The notes below the pieces were generated by a model. The model was not told the DNA's origin. It saw nothing but the letters and a program-made list of their open reading frames with translations, and searched no databases. Of a DNA stretch of 64,000 bases, positions 1 to 8,567 are shown piece by piece. The DNA is from Bdellovibrionales bacterium. GTDB lineage: Bacteria; Bdellovibrionota; Bdellovibrionia; Bdellovibrionales; UBA1609. Position numbers and translations under genes: made by a program. The first letter of the stretch is position 1. The number at the start of each line of letters is the position of its first letter. The DNA is taken from positions 62,001 to 126,000 of the forward strand of contig DAIDIG010000002.1 of NCBI GenBank assembly GCA_027459485.1. Direction: 5' to 3'.

Positions 1-537
1 TTCGAGATCTAAAATGAGTCGTCGCGAAACGCCGTCGCGCGCAAAATTGTAAACGTCGGCGGTCGTCGGGCCCGACTCCACATCGAGATCCTGCAGAGGT
101 GGCAAAAGACGAAATTCATCTTCGACACCTTGATCGGGGAGTTCGCGCTCCTCAATCACGAGCAAATTAACGCTCTTCGCGGCTTGGGCGAGTGCTTCAA
201 GCTGATCGTACGAACCCATAATTTCGTTGAAGTCGTCGGGATACAAAACCTGCCGAGGCGCCGATTTGTGCAACTGATTGAACAGGTGAACGAAATCGTC
301 GGCGTTGGGCAAACGGCGCAGTTGCTCTTGTGTTTTCGTGTCGATCGTCACAAGCACGATCTGACCCGACGTGTGCGGCGCGGGCCGCGTGCGCACGCGC
401 ATGTCGTAGAAAAATCCCTCGAGATAATTGAGCCGGAATTGCGAGATAATAATCGCAAGGCCGATCGCCAGCCCGATTCGAAGGGCGGCGAACAACCATC
501 GGCGATTTCTTTTGGAGGGGGACTTTTCCCGTTCCAT
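1..537 (-). CDS. CHASE2-domain sensor protein (N-terminal part; continues beyond the left edge)
   Basis: Only the first 179 residues lie in the window. A basic start (MEREKSPSKRNRRW) is followed by a membrane segment at about residues 14-30. Next comes the start of a CHASE2-type extracytoplasmic sensor domain: an LEGFFYDMRVRTRP segment, then QIVLVTID. CHASE2 domains normally sit in front of adenylate/guanylate cyclase, kinase or diguanylate cyclase outputs; the output domain is out of view. The ATG has a good ribosome site (GAGGTG) and follows the stop of the 43-residue ORF by 8 bases. It is therefore the last visible gene of the operon that includes the radical SAM enzyme. The family call rests on pattern recognition only. 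Confidence 0.75.
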   Translation of the reverse strand, partial: MEREKSPSKRNRRWLFAALRIGLAIGLAIIISQFRLNYLEGFFYDMRVRTRPAPHTSGQIVLVTIDTKTQEQLRRLPNADDFVHLFNQLHKSAPRQVLYPDDFNEIMGSYDQLEALAQAAKSVNLLVIEERELPDQGVEDEFRLLPPLQDLDVESGPTTADVYNFARDGVSRRLILDLE

Positions 538-545
538 GGCACCTC

Positions 546-677
546 TTACGAATTGCGTTCCGGGCACGGTTGCGTGCGTTTGCCCTCTTGGGCGAGCCGC
601 TCGCGCGTGTTTTCGTTAGCCGACATTTTGTTACCGGCGCGTTCCGACTTGGCGCGGATTTTTTTGATGTGTTTCAT
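546..677 (-). CDS. 43-residue basic peptide; candidate substrate of the adjacent radical SAM enzyme
   Basis: The ATG overlaps the radical SAM stop codon (ATGA at 674-677) and is preceded by a strong AAAAGGAG ribosome site. The product is 43 residues, very basic at the N-terminus (MKHIKKIRAKSERAGNK), hydrophilic throughout, without a signal peptide, and has a single Cys near the end (QPCPERNS). I recognise no family. Short genes coupled to a SPASM-type radical SAM gene are often RiPP precursors, so a substrate role is a reasonable inference. A small RNA- or protein-binding peptide is an alternative. It is followed after 8 bases by the CHASE2 gene. Confidence 0.6.
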   Translation of the reverse strand: MKHIKKIRAKSERAGNKMSANENTRERLAQEGKRTQPCPERNS

Positions 678-2122
678 GCGTTCTCCTTTTCCGTCGCTTG
701 TGCGCTGAATGCGTTTTCAAGCAGCGATTGTTTGTAGTACCAAATAGCGTAAGCCGCGACCTCGCGTGTGCGCCGACAGAAGTTCGGATCTTTAGAATGG
801 CGATCGCCCGAGTACGACTTGTGCACGGCCATGCAGCCGCCGCCACACAGATGTCGGGCCCAGCAGGTCTCACACCGATTGAGTTGAATAAGCGACGAAT
901 CGTATTGTTCAAGCACGCTTGGCGATACGTCGGTCCCACGGCCGATTTTTTCGGCCGGGTCGTTCATGAACCAATTGCAAACGTAAAGGTCGGCGCGAGT
1001 ATCTGATTGAATGAGCGATTTGCCCGCTCCACAATAATTGTGTTGCCGTGTTTGGCCGGCAAGACGCGAGAGCGGCCGACGAAATTGCGCGATTTTGGCG
1101 AGGCCCGTAAGGCCGTCTCGTGCGAAAACGCGAGCCGCGACGTTACTAAGCCCGTCGAGATAAACGGTGGTGGATTTCTCTGACGTTTCGCGCGAGTCGT
1201 TATTCGCAAAGTTAAAGTTGTAACGATCCCAATTCATTTGAAGGCTTTCGAGAAAATCGAACGTCCGCTCGACGCCGCAATTGTGCGCGCCAAAAACGCA
1301 GTTGACGCTGAGGCTGCCCAGTTCGTTGCGAACCAAGCGAAGGTTTGCGAGCCCCTTCAATGTTTGTTCAGTCGAAGAACGTCCGCTTTTCGCGGGCCGA
1401 GTGACATCATTTACTGTTGGGTCACCGTCCAGGCTTATGTTCACATGAAAGCGATAGCGCGCGAGCAGGGTCGCGACACTCGGGGAGATCAGCGTGCCAT
1501 TCGTGTTGATCGAGAATTGGACGGCGATATTTCGGCCGGCGACGACGAGTTCGGCGTAACGACAAAGCGATTCGATGATTTGCGGGTATAACAGCGGTTC
1601 ACCTCCGCAATACTCGATTTCAAACGCATCGCCATCAGGCACAGCCTCTAGAAAGTGGCGGATCTGCTCTTCAGCGACCTGAGTGTCGATGCGAACGACT
1701 TTTGAGCCGTACGTTCCGGCGCTTTCACGTGTGCCGTCAGAATCGACAGCCGCGCAATACGTGCAGTTCAAATTACAGATTTGCGCAATATTGAGGAGTA
1801 GCGCGCGAATTCCGCGCACGCTGACTTGATCCGACGTTTCACTGCTGATTTCTTTGTGCCAAGTTTCAAGTTCGCCGTGAACTTCATCCGCAGTTTGCAA
1901 GCGAGTTTCATCGGCTAGCGCCTGCCAGGCTTCGTCATCGAGATCGGCGATCTCCAAATTTCGCGCGTGAAAACCAACGGTTACACCACTGGGCCCGCGA
2001 ATGGCTAAAATGTCTTTGTACCTTCTCAGCTCCACGTCCTTACCCTTCGAGCGCATATGCAGCAAATCCTTTGCCAGTGTTAAACCCGCATAAACACGAA
2101 CTTTGGCGACAATTAGTGTCAC
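674..2122 (-). CDS. radical SAM/SPASM-domain peptide-modifying enzyme
   Basis: This is a 482-residue protein. A CX3CX2C cluster motif (CNLNCTYC, Cys116/120/123) starts a radical SAM barrel, followed by EIEYCGGEPLLYP. The C-terminal region has the Cys-rich SPASM pattern (HNYCGAG..., LYVCNWF, CETCWARHLCGGGC, NFCRRT) that carries auxiliary Fe-S clusters in peptide maturases such as PqqE and sactisynthases. The first 110 residues look like a divergent peptide-recognition or PqqD-like region, but I cannot prove this. The GTG start at 2122 lies inside a short palindrome and lacks a clear ribosome site. An ATG at 2053 with AAAGGA upstream is an alternative start. The gene follows the hydrolase by 15 bases and is coupled to the 43-residue ORF. 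Confidence 0.85.
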   Translation of the reverse strand: MTLIVAKVRVYAGLTLAKDLLHMRSKGKDVELRRYKDILAIRGPSGVTVGFHARNLEIADLDDEAWQALADETRLQTADEVHGELETWHKEISSETSDQVSVRGIRALLLNIAQICNLNCTYCAAVDSDGTRESAGTYGSKVVRIDTQVAEEQIRHFLEAVPDGDAFEIEYCGGEPLLYPQIIESLCRYAELVVAGRNIAVQFSINTNGTLISPSVATLLARYRFHVNISLDGDPTVNDVTRPAKSGRSSTEQTLKGLANLRLVRNELGSLSVNCVFGAHNCGVERTFDFLESLQMNWDRYNFNFANNDSRETSEKSTTVYLDGLSNVAARVFARDGLTGLAKIAQFRRPLSRLAGQTRQHNYCGAGKSLIQSDTRADLYVCNWFMNDPAEKIGRGTDVSPSVLEQYDSSLIQLNRCETCWARHLCGGGCMAVHKSYSGDRHSKDPNFCRRTREVAAYAIWYYKQSLLENAFSAQATEKENA

Positions 2123-2146
2123 TTTGACACCAGATTGTCAATCTGG
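2116..2146. promoter_or_regulatory. two abutting palindromes over the radical SAM start
   Basis: GTGTCA-CTT-TGACAC (2116-2130) is joined directly to CCAGATTG-T-CAATCTGG (2130-2146); both are perfect. The pair covers the hydrolase stop codon (2138-2140) and the proposed GTG start of the radical SAM gene (2120-2122). It could be a regulator binding site, or RNA hairpins limiting translation of the enzyme inside the operon. There is no T-run, so it is not a classical terminator. Confidence 0.5.
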
Positions 2147-3058
2147 GGGTGTATTCGTGTTCGTGTCGAGGATCTTCGCAATCAGCGCTTCAACGGCGGG
2201 CACGTTATCTATCATACTGAGGTGCCCTGAATCCGGAATTTCAACAATTGTGACGTTCGGGTTTTCTTCGATCGTCCGGATGTCATTCGGAAACACTGTA
2301 ATCGCATCGCGATCTCCCGCCCAAGCAAACCAAACGTGCGACGCAGTTTCTCGAATCGCCGTCGCGAGATCCCCGTTTTTCTCGATATGGTTGTAGAACT
2401 CGATCATGAGGCGCTTCTCAAGATCCGGGGGAGTTTTACGTGCTTCGCGAACAAGGTTCTCGATGATTTCCGGTTTTTGGTGGGCAAGCCCCTGAGCCAG
2501 AACCATATCCAAGGCTCTATACGTGATCTTCCAAGCGATGTTGCCGACGATAGGGACCCGGCTTATGGAATTCAAAAGCCGACTGGCGAGAGGTTCCGAT
2601 TTGTACTGCAGTGATGGCGAGAGAAGAAGATATTTTCGGCCCGGACCGGTGCACTTCATGACCTCGGTCAGCACGTTTGCAAAAAAACTATGGCCGACCA
2701 TGAGATCGAAATTTTGTTTCGATTCAATATCGCTGAGAACGTTGGCAAATGAATTGATCGAATAATCAAAGGGGGCCGTGGCGGTCTGCCCCGCAAATCC
2801 GGGTGGATCGGCCGCGACAAGTTGAATACCGTGAGACGCAAGATCTTGGCTTTGCATCAAAAGGGAGTAATCAGCCGCGCCTCCCAGCAAACCCGGTAAT
2901 AGTAAAACCCGATATTTGGGGTGCGGTACTACCGTGCGTTGTACGTACCACCCGTCAATCCGGTCTGATTGAATTTCAACTGGTTTCATTGTGGCGCCCA
3001 TCCCCCAGCTAATCGCCGAAATTGCGAGACCAATGAATACTAACTTAAAGTGCTTCAT
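2138..3058 (-). CDS. exported alpha/beta hydrolase
   Basis: This 306-residue protein begins with a signal peptide (MKHFKLVFIGLAISAISWGM). The alpha/beta hydrolase signs are the oxyanion loop region LLLPGLLGGAADYS, a nucleophile elbow GHSFF, an acid in WAGDRD and a catalytic His in DSGHLSM. The substrate is unknown; lipase or esterase activity on a peptide or lipid is possible. The ATG at 3058 is chosen because it begins the signal peptide. The frame is open further upstream, but only inside the preceding gene. It overlaps the upstream exported-protein gene by 14 bases and precedes the radical SAM gene by 15. Confidence 0.85.
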   Translation of the reverse strand: MKHFKLVFIGLAISAISWGMGATMKPVEIQSDRIDGWYVQRTVVPHPKYRVLLLPGLLGGAADYSLLMQSQDLASHGIQLVAADPPGFAGQTATAPFDYSINSFANVLSDIESKQNFDLMVGHSFFANVLTEVMKCTGPGRKYLLLSPSLQYKSEPLASRLLNSISRVPIVGNIAWKITYRALDMVLAQGLAHQKPEIIENLVREARKTPPDLEKRLMIEFYNHIEKNGDLATAIRETASHVWFAWAGDRDAITVFPNDIRTIEENPNVTIVEIPDSGHLSMIDNVPAVEALIAKILDTNTNTPPD

Positions 3059-3890
3059 AGACCAACACCGTCGACGACGTGAGGCCTGAGCCGACTTGTT
3101 GGCGATCAATTTCGAACGTGAGCGTGTCGTTACCCACTTCACGCGGTACTACATTCACGTTGTAGTTCGAATTCCCGTTCGTCCACGTGTACTGAAGGCC
3201 ATGCGCGCCAATCGACCCTATCGGGTCAAAAGATGCGGTGGTAACGGGGGTTAGTTCGTATGTACCTTCTGGGTCGCGAAGATCGAATGTCGGTATTAAG
3301 GGATGCGACTTCAAATGAAAGTTGTAAACAACCGTTGCGTCCGGCACATCGGGAGTTTGAACCGAAAATCCGTTTGTTCCGGTAAACATGCGAGGGATCA
3401 CGATGTTGGTGCCGATTGTACTTTCTTCGGCTCCGTTGATCCGCCGGGAGTATTCCGTCACCATTGTCTCGGGCTGATTTTGCGTGGGCAGCGTATGGGT
3501 AAATAGGGCGTCGAAATTTCCCGTTGTGTCTGTCACCCTAGTTACAATTTGCGTGAGCGCAAATTGTGTGTCGCCGAATTCTTTTTTCAAATCGAGGTGC
3601 TGCCAATCGAGCGGTTGCGAGTCGCCGACTAATTGCGAGAACTCATCTTGAATATCAGCTGATGCCGTCACTCCGCTGTCATCAAGGTCGCTGATCAGAT
3701 CAGCGTAAGGCAATTCACCAGCGGCGATGTTGACAAACGAGCTGTCGTCAGAAGATGCGGCCGCCGGTACCACGGTCGTTTGTGGGTTTGGCGTTGCGGC
3801 GTCATCAGCGAGCGAACGCGCGCTCCATACGAATGCGGCGCCGAAACAGACTGTGGATAGAATTGTGAGTTTCCAAAGTTTGCTCATCAT
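3045..3890 (-). CDS. exported protein of unknown function
   Basis: This 281-residue protein has a clear signal peptide (MMSKLWKLTILSTVCFGAAF... cut near ARSLA-DD). The remainder is rich in Thr, Asp, Ser and aromatic residues, with alternating patterns suggesting a beta-sandwich or barrel. No Cys is seen in the mature part. I do not recognise a family. It is the first gene of the minus-strand operon that continues through the hydrolase and radical SAM enzyme to the CHASE2 protein. It could be a periplasmic partner or a surface protein of that system. Confidence 0.7.
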   Translation of the reverse strand: MMSKLWKLTILSTVCFGAAFVWSARSLADDAATPNPQTTVVPAAASSDDSSFVNIAAGELPYADLISDLDDSGVTASADIQDEFSQLVGDSQPLDWQHLDLKKEFGDTQFALTQIVTRVTDTTGNFDALFTHTLPTQNQPETMVTEYSRRINGAEESTIGTNIVIPRMFTGTNGFSVQTPDVPDATVVYNFHLKSHPLIPTFDLRDPEGTYELTPVTTASFDPIGSIGAHGLQYTWTNGNSNYNVNVVPREVGNDTLTFEIDRQQVGSGLTSSTVLVYEAL

Positions 3891-4083
3891 AACGGTTTAA
3901 GTTCCAATACTCGTGCCAACGAGATATCGAACGTTTTTGAAAAACCGCCATGGTTCGCGAGCTTGCGCGCGCATTCAAAACGGGCGTGATGAAAGTTTGA
4001 TCACATCGTAAAATTATTTCATTGCCGATAAATGTCGATTCACAAGCGAAAAACGGCGTGGTTGAGCCAACCGCCTCATGACC

Positions 4084-6303
4084 CTACTTCAGGCGAATCA
4101 GCTCAGTGTTTTTTGCGGTTTCATATGGTTCAGCCGTCGGGACTTGTCGCTTCAAATCGCGAGCCGGGTAAGTGAATGTTTCAACTCCCGCCGGCCAGGC
4201 AAAATCGCCGCGCGCGAATCGCAGACAGTACTTCTGCATAAATGCGAGCCACAGGGGCAGTGCCCCCGATGCGCCGGTGAGCCCTGTGGGAGTGTTGTCG
4301 TCATACCCCGTCCACGTCACCGTCAGTACGTGCGGCGTAAAACCGAGAAACCAAGTGTCGCGCGTATCGCTCGTCGTCCCGGTCTTGCCGGCGGCCGGCC
4401 AGTTGAACCCTTCGAGTGTCGCGCGCCTTGCCGTACCTGTTTGCACCGTTTGTTTCATCATTCCGACTAGGACCGCCGCAGTTTCAGGTGCGAATTCGCG
4501 CTGTTCTTGTTCGTCATCTCGGTAGATTTCTTTGCCTTCGCGGTCAGTTGCCCGCTCGATAAACCGGAGCGGTAACCGCGACCCAAAGCGCGCGATCGTA
4601 AGGCCGGCGGTTGCGACTTCCCACGGATAAATTTCGAAGGCACCGAGTGTAAGCGAGGGCAAAGGTTCGATTTTCGATTGGGTGATGCCGGCTCGGCGGG
4701 CGACATCGACGATATTTGTAAGCCCGATTTGCAGCCCTAAACTTGCTGTAGCGGTATTGAGAGAGTTTTTAAGCGCATAAAAGAGTGGAACTTCGCCGTG
4801 ATATTTTCGCGTATAATCTTTCGGAGCCCACTCTTGCCCTTGATAGCGGTATACAAACGGTTCGTCGTTGACGAGTGAAGTTGCCGTATACACTTTTCCG
4901 CTTGGGTCGCGGTTTTCGAGAGCCGCGAGATAGACAAACGGCTTCATAATTGAACCGACTTGACGATGGGCATCGAGCACTCGATTGTATTGCGTTCGCG
5001 CAAAGTGCCGGCCGCCGACGAGAGCCAAGACATCTCCGGTTTCGACGTCGACGGAAATCAGCGATGCCTCGAGCTCTTTACCGGTGGCCTTAATTTTAGC
5101 GATTTTTTTATTATTTTGTTCAAGCCCGCGCACATGGGAGAGGACGTCCTTTTGTGCGAGTTCTTGCGCCGAGATATCGAGTGTCGTGTAAACATTTACG
5201 CCGTTTTCAGTCGAAATATGAAGCCGATCGAGCTCGCGAAAAATCGCTTGTGTGTAATAAGGCGCCGGCTCCGTCAGACGTTCCGTCGATTGGTCGGGGA
5301 GTGGCGTCGCCGCCGCCCCAGCAGCGTCTTGCGGCGATATCATGTTGTACTCAACCATTCGCTTCAGAACCAGAGTACGGCGATCGCGAGCCGCTACAGG
5401 GTTTGTGAACGGATCAAAACGCTTTGGGTTGTTGATCATCGCCGCGAGCAGCGCACACCGAGGCAAATCCAAATCACTTAGCCGCGCGTTGAAGTAATGC
5501 CGGCTTGCCGCGCCGAATCCGATCACTTGAAAAGGCCCGCTTTGGCCCATGTAAATGACATTGAGATAGTTTTGAAGAATTTGGTCTTTATTCAGGTTGC
5601 CCTCAAGCAGTATCGCCATCACGATCTCTTGGATTTTTCGGCGCAGCGTTTTTTTCGGTGTCAAAAAATAGTTTTTGACGAGCTGTTGGGTGATTGTGCT
5701 GCCACCCTGAGCATAACGACCTTTGACCAAATCGCGCACCGCAGCCCGCAACAACCCTGTTACACTCACGCCTCGATGCTCGAGAAAATCACGATCTTCA
5801 ATTGCCGTGACGGCTTCGGAGCATTCGAGTGGAACATCCCCAATGTGCACGATTCGCCGCAATATCGGCTCGCCGTTATAAAATTGCGCGAATAACTGCG
5901 GTTCGAGCTCGACGCGGGCGACGTCGGCGAACGGGTCGCCGCTTAAAATTTCAGCAATTGAACCATTGACGAATTTGACTAGGGACGGTTCGCCATTGCT
6001 TTCGCGGAATTCGATCTGATCCGGGGCGAGTCTTAAAAAGTCACGCGGGTAAAGTGGTTCGGAGCCCTGCCGTTCTCGATACGATTGCTCCGCCAAAATT
6101 TTCTGGAGATCGTCGGCAGTCAACTGCTCTCCTGTAAAGAGAACTTCGCCGCGGGCATACAAGTTAACCGGCGGTCGAAACCAGCCGTGCGCAATTCGCT
6201 CTTTCATCTCGACATCGAGGCGCCAGGCCCACACGGCAAACACCGCTCCAACAATAAAAATGAGAACAAGCGATCGCGTAAGCCACTTCATGCGGCTTGA
6301 CAT
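4084..6303 (-). CDS. mrcB: class A penicillin-binding protein (PBP1b-like bifunctional transglycosylase/transpeptidase)
   Basis: This 739-residue protein has one N-terminal membrane helix. A UB2H-like regulatory region (GEVLFTGEQLTADDLQKIL) is typical of PBP1b. The glycosyltransferase family 51 domain carries EDRDFLEHRG and QGGSTITQQLVKNYFL. The transpeptidase has the three active-site motifs SIMK (in GSIMKPFVYL), SLN (KNSLNTA) and KTGTT (AAGKTGTTSDT). It polymerises and crosslinks peptidoglycan in the periplasm. Length and motif order agree with PBP1b. The start lies 29 bases from the divergent DUF507 gene. The gene symbol is by homology; the PBP1a/PBP1c alternative is less likely. Confidence 0.93.
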   Translation of the reverse strand: MSSRMKWLTRSLVLIFIVGAVFAVWAWRLDVEMKERIAHGWFRPPVNLYARGEVLFTGEQLTADDLQKILAEQSYRERQGSEPLYPRDFLRLAPDQIEFRESNGEPSLVKFVNGSIAEILSGDPFADVARVELEPQLFAQFYNGEPILRRIVHIGDVPLECSEAVTAIEDRDFLEHRGVSVTGLLRAAVRDLVKGRYAQGGSTITQQLVKNYFLTPKKTLRRKIQEIVMAILLEGNLNKDQILQNYLNVIYMGQSGPFQVIGFGAASRHYFNARLSDLDLPRCALLAAMINNPKRFDPFTNPVAARDRRTLVLKRMVEYNMISPQDAAGAAATPLPDQSTERLTEPAPYYTQAIFRELDRLHISTENGVNVYTTLDISAQELAQKDVLSHVRGLEQNNKKIAKIKATGKELEASLISVDVETGDVLALVGGRHFARTQYNRVLDAHRQVGSIMKPFVYLAALENRDPSGKVYTATSLVNDEPFVYRYQGQEWAPKDYTRKYHGEVPLFYALKNSLNTATASLGLQIGLTNIVDVARRAGITQSKIEPLPSLTLGAFEIYPWEVATAGLTIARFGSRLPLRFIERATDREGKEIYRDDEQEQREFAPETAAVLVGMMKQTVQTGTARRATLEGFNWPAAGKTGTTSDTRDTWFLGFTPHVLTVTWTGYDDNTPTGLTGASGALPLWLAFMQKYCLRFARGDFAWPAGVETFTYPARDLKRQVPTAEPYETAKNTELIRLK

Positions 6304-6332
6304 TATTGTGACCAGCGGATTTAGTCAAAAAC

Positions 6333-6605
6333 ATGAAAGAAAAGCTCGTCCACCGGCTCGTGCAGCATGTATTCAAAGAGCTCAAAGCGCAGAACATTGT
6401 CACGTTCAAAGAAAAAGAAGACCGCGTTTTTCAGCGCGCCTGCGAAATTCTCATGCGCGAATATCAGCGTGAAACCGATTTGGATCACGAGGTCAACCGC
6501 ATGATGGATGACCTTGAAAGGCAAAACCCTGGCCAGTTTCAGCGCTACAAGATGTTCCCACTTCTCAAGAAAAAATTGGCAAAAGATAAGGGGATCGTAC
6601 TGTGA
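6333..6605 (+). CDS. DUF507 family protein (first of a tandem pair)
   Basis: This 90-residue, highly charged, helical cytosolic protein has no signal peptide. The pattern of a basic C-terminus (KMFPLLKKKLAKDKG) after a long charged helix matches the small DUF507 proteins found in Deltaproteobacteria and Aquificae, whose function is unknown. Its stop overlaps the GTG start of a second DUF507-like gene, so the two are translationally coupled and probably interact. The PBP1b gene is divergent 29 bases upstream. Confidence 0.75.
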   Translation: MKEKLVHRLVQHVFKELKAQNIVTFKEKEDRVFQRACEILMREYQRETDLDHEVNRMMDDLERQNPGQFQRYKMFPLLKKKLAKDKGIVL

Positions 6606-6868
6606 TTTTGTCAGAAGATCGGCAAACCCATTTTGCGCACCTGCTCATTGACGGCATCTGGAATGATGATTTGGTTGATTACTCCGATGACGACATGGCA
6701 ATAAAAGTGGCCAAGCGAGCGATTGCAAAATTCGTCAGTGAGATGGATGAAGTCGATCAAAAAGCCAAAGCCATGGTGGCTTCGTTAAAGCGCGGGGTCC
6801 CCGAAGGGTCGCCGGAATGGGATGTGTTATATGCAAAGTATCTCGAAGAAGAACTCCGCCGTCGTTAG
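6602..6868 (+). CDS. DUF507 family protein (second of a tandem pair)
   Basis: This 88-residue acidic-to-basic helical protein opens with ILSEDRQTHFAHLLIDGIW and ends YLEEELRRR, as seen in DUF507 proteins. The GTG start overlaps the TGA of the preceding gene (GTGA). The following porin gene begins inside the last 40 bases of this one. It probably forms a heteromer with its neighbour (inference). The function of the family is unknown. Confidence 0.75.
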   Translation: MILSEDRQTHFAHLLIDGIWNDDLVDYSDDDMAIKVAKRAIAKFVSEMDEVDQKAKAMVASLKRGVPEGSPEWDVLYAKYLEEELRRR

Positions 6869-8408
6869 GCTGGTGAAAAGGGCCCATCTGCTTGGCGGCG
6901 CCTTCGCACTGGCCCTGTCGTTGATTGCGGTTCCCCGAGCCCACGCCGATATCGAATGGTCGGGTATGTACCGGGTTGAAGGTAACGCCATCGGTAACCC
7001 CCAGTTGGATAACCGCGTTTCAAAAGATAAAGACTACGCCGTTCAAACTCTGATTCTACGCCCCAAACTCGTCGCGGCCGACGGGATCTATATTTTTTCT
7101 CAATTTAATATTTTCAACAGTGGTGTAGGTGGTAACAACTTGGGTGCTATTTTTGGCGACGGGGTCGGATCGGGCAGCGGTTCGCCCGGCACCGGCATCG
7201 GTGATAGTTCGGCGCTTTCCGCCTATCAACGCTCCGAAATGTTTGCCGTCACCGAACTTTACATGAAAATGGAACAAGAATTCGGCACTCTCATCGTCGG
7301 CCGCATCCCGCTTAATTTCGGTCTCGGCATGAGCTACAGCGATGGCAGCGGTTTATTTGATCACTACGTCGATACGCGCGATGCCGTGGCCTACAAAGTG
7401 AACATCGGCAATCTTTTTATCATGCCTATGTTTGCTAAAGTGTATGGCGGGCAACTTGGTAATATTCAAGGTACGACCCCTGTATACGGCGATCTTTCGG
7501 GCGCCGACGGTATTGAAGAGTGGGATTTGCAAGCGCAGTACGACAATCCAGATTCCGATACCTCGATCGGCATTTTCTATCAAAACCGGATGGCTTCACC
7601 GGCGGGTAATGACACTCCCGAATATGCGGTGAGTACGACGGCACAACCGACGACCGTTCAACCAGATCGCATGGACATCAAGAACGTGAACGTTTTTTAC
7701 AAAAAGACTTCGGATAACTACAATGTCGGTTTCGAAGCCGGGTTGCAGAGCGGCAACTTCGGTGTTGACAACTCCAGCGGAACAAACGTGAAATTAGGTG
7801 GGTTCGGTGCTGTGGTTGAGTATAATTACGCTCCCAAGGCCGGCAAATGGGGATTTGGAGTTAAGGGCGGGCTTGCCACCGGCGATGATCCGAAAACTGA
7901 CGACCAATACGAGGGGTTTATTTTCAACCAGAACTACGACGTGGCATTGCTCTTATTCAACCAGCCGCTGGGCCGCGCGGATTTGCTCCATACATCTCTC
8001 ATTGGGCGACGAGATGCGCTCGGCAACCAGGGGAGCGGGCCAACAAATTATCCATCGGTTGATGATGATCCCGATACAGAGGCGATTTCAAACGTGTATT
8101 ATTTGTCGCCGTCTATTTCGCGCATTTTTAGCGATCGTTGGGCTGGTTCGGTGACACTCACAGGCGCTTGGCTGGGTAATTCGACTGTTGTCGAAGGCAA
8201 CCCGGCGACAAATAGCCTTAGCTACTACAATACGTCTTCAGATCTCGGATACGAACTCGATGTGACCGGCAATTATAAAATCAGCGATAAAATTATGTGG
8301 CAAAACGAAGTGGGTATTTTGCTCCCTGGTCAGGCTTGGACCGTCGGGGGGCAGTTTAAAGCCGATATGGCTTATGGATTGTTATCGAGGGCAGCCGTCA
8401 GCTTCTAG
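6831..8408 (+). CDS. outer-membrane beta-barrel (porin-like) protein
   Basis: About 525 residues. A signal peptide (core LLGGAFALALSLIAVPRAHA, cleaved before DIEWSG) is followed by amphipathic strands rich in Gly, Asn, Tyr and Asp. The protein ends in Phe (SRAAVSF), the usual C-terminal signal for barrel assembly. The opening DIEWSGMYRVEG resembles Bdellovibrio-type porin or alginate-export-like proteins. The start is uncertain: ATG 6831 has GGGA upstream; ATG 6822 and GTG 6873 are alternatives. It ends before a strong terminator and overlaps the DUF507 gene at its 5' end. Confidence 0.75.
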   Translation: MQSISKKNSAVVRLVKRAHLLGGAFALALSLIAVPRAHADIEWSGMYRVEGNAIGNPQLDNRVSKDKDYAVQTLILRPKLVAADGIYIFSQFNIFNSGVGGNNLGAIFGDGVGSGSGSPGTGIGDSSALSAYQRSEMFAVTELYMKMEQEFGTLIVGRIPLNFGLGMSYSDGSGLFDHYVDTRDAVAYKVNIGNLFIMPMFAKVYGGQLGNIQGTTPVYGDLSGADGIEEWDLQAQYDNPDSDTSIGIFYQNRMASPAGNDTPEYAVSTTAQPTTVQPDRMDIKNVNVFYKKTSDNYNVGFEAGLQSGNFGVDNSSGTNVKLGGFGAVVEYNYAPKAGKWGFGVKGGLATGDDPKTDDQYEGFIFNQNYDVALLLFNQPLGRADLLHTSLIGRRDALGNQGSGPTNYPSVDDDPDTEAISNVYYLSPSISRIFSDRWAGSVTLTGAWLGNSTVVEGNPATNSLSYYNTSSDLGYELDVTGNYKISDKIMWQNEVGILLPGQAWTVGGQFKADMAYGLLSRAAVSF

Positions 8409-8488
8409 GTATCAACCTTGCGTGCAACTGAGTAACGACAACATGTGACGACGTCTTGGATTGGCGACTGGCGACGGCGGTTGCGAGG

Positions 8489-8517
8489 CCCAGGGGGCAA
8501 AACCCCCTGGGTTTTTT
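8489..8517 (+). terminator. intrinsic terminator after the porin gene
   Basis: A perfect 9-bp GC-rich stem (CCCAGGGGG / CCCCCTGGG) with loop CAAAA is followed by six T residues at 8512-8517. It ends the DUF507-DUF507-porin transcript 80 bases after the porin stop. Confidence 0.93.
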
Positions 8518-8567
8518 AAGTACCAGATCGTTTAATTTTTCGCACTCGCGTTAGATGGAGGGCCTGC

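Noticed and set aside
3904-3919. Sigma-54-like TTGGCACG...TTGG on the minus strand before the exported-protein gene at 3890
   Set aside because: The -24 box is perfect, but the -12 GC is GG. The predicted start would fall about 2 bases from the start codon, leaving no room for a ribosome site.
4009-4031. Sigma-28-like TAAA...GCCGATAA on the plus strand
   Set aside because: The -10 box is perfect, but the TAAA spacing is 4 bases too short and there is no plus-strand gene downstream.
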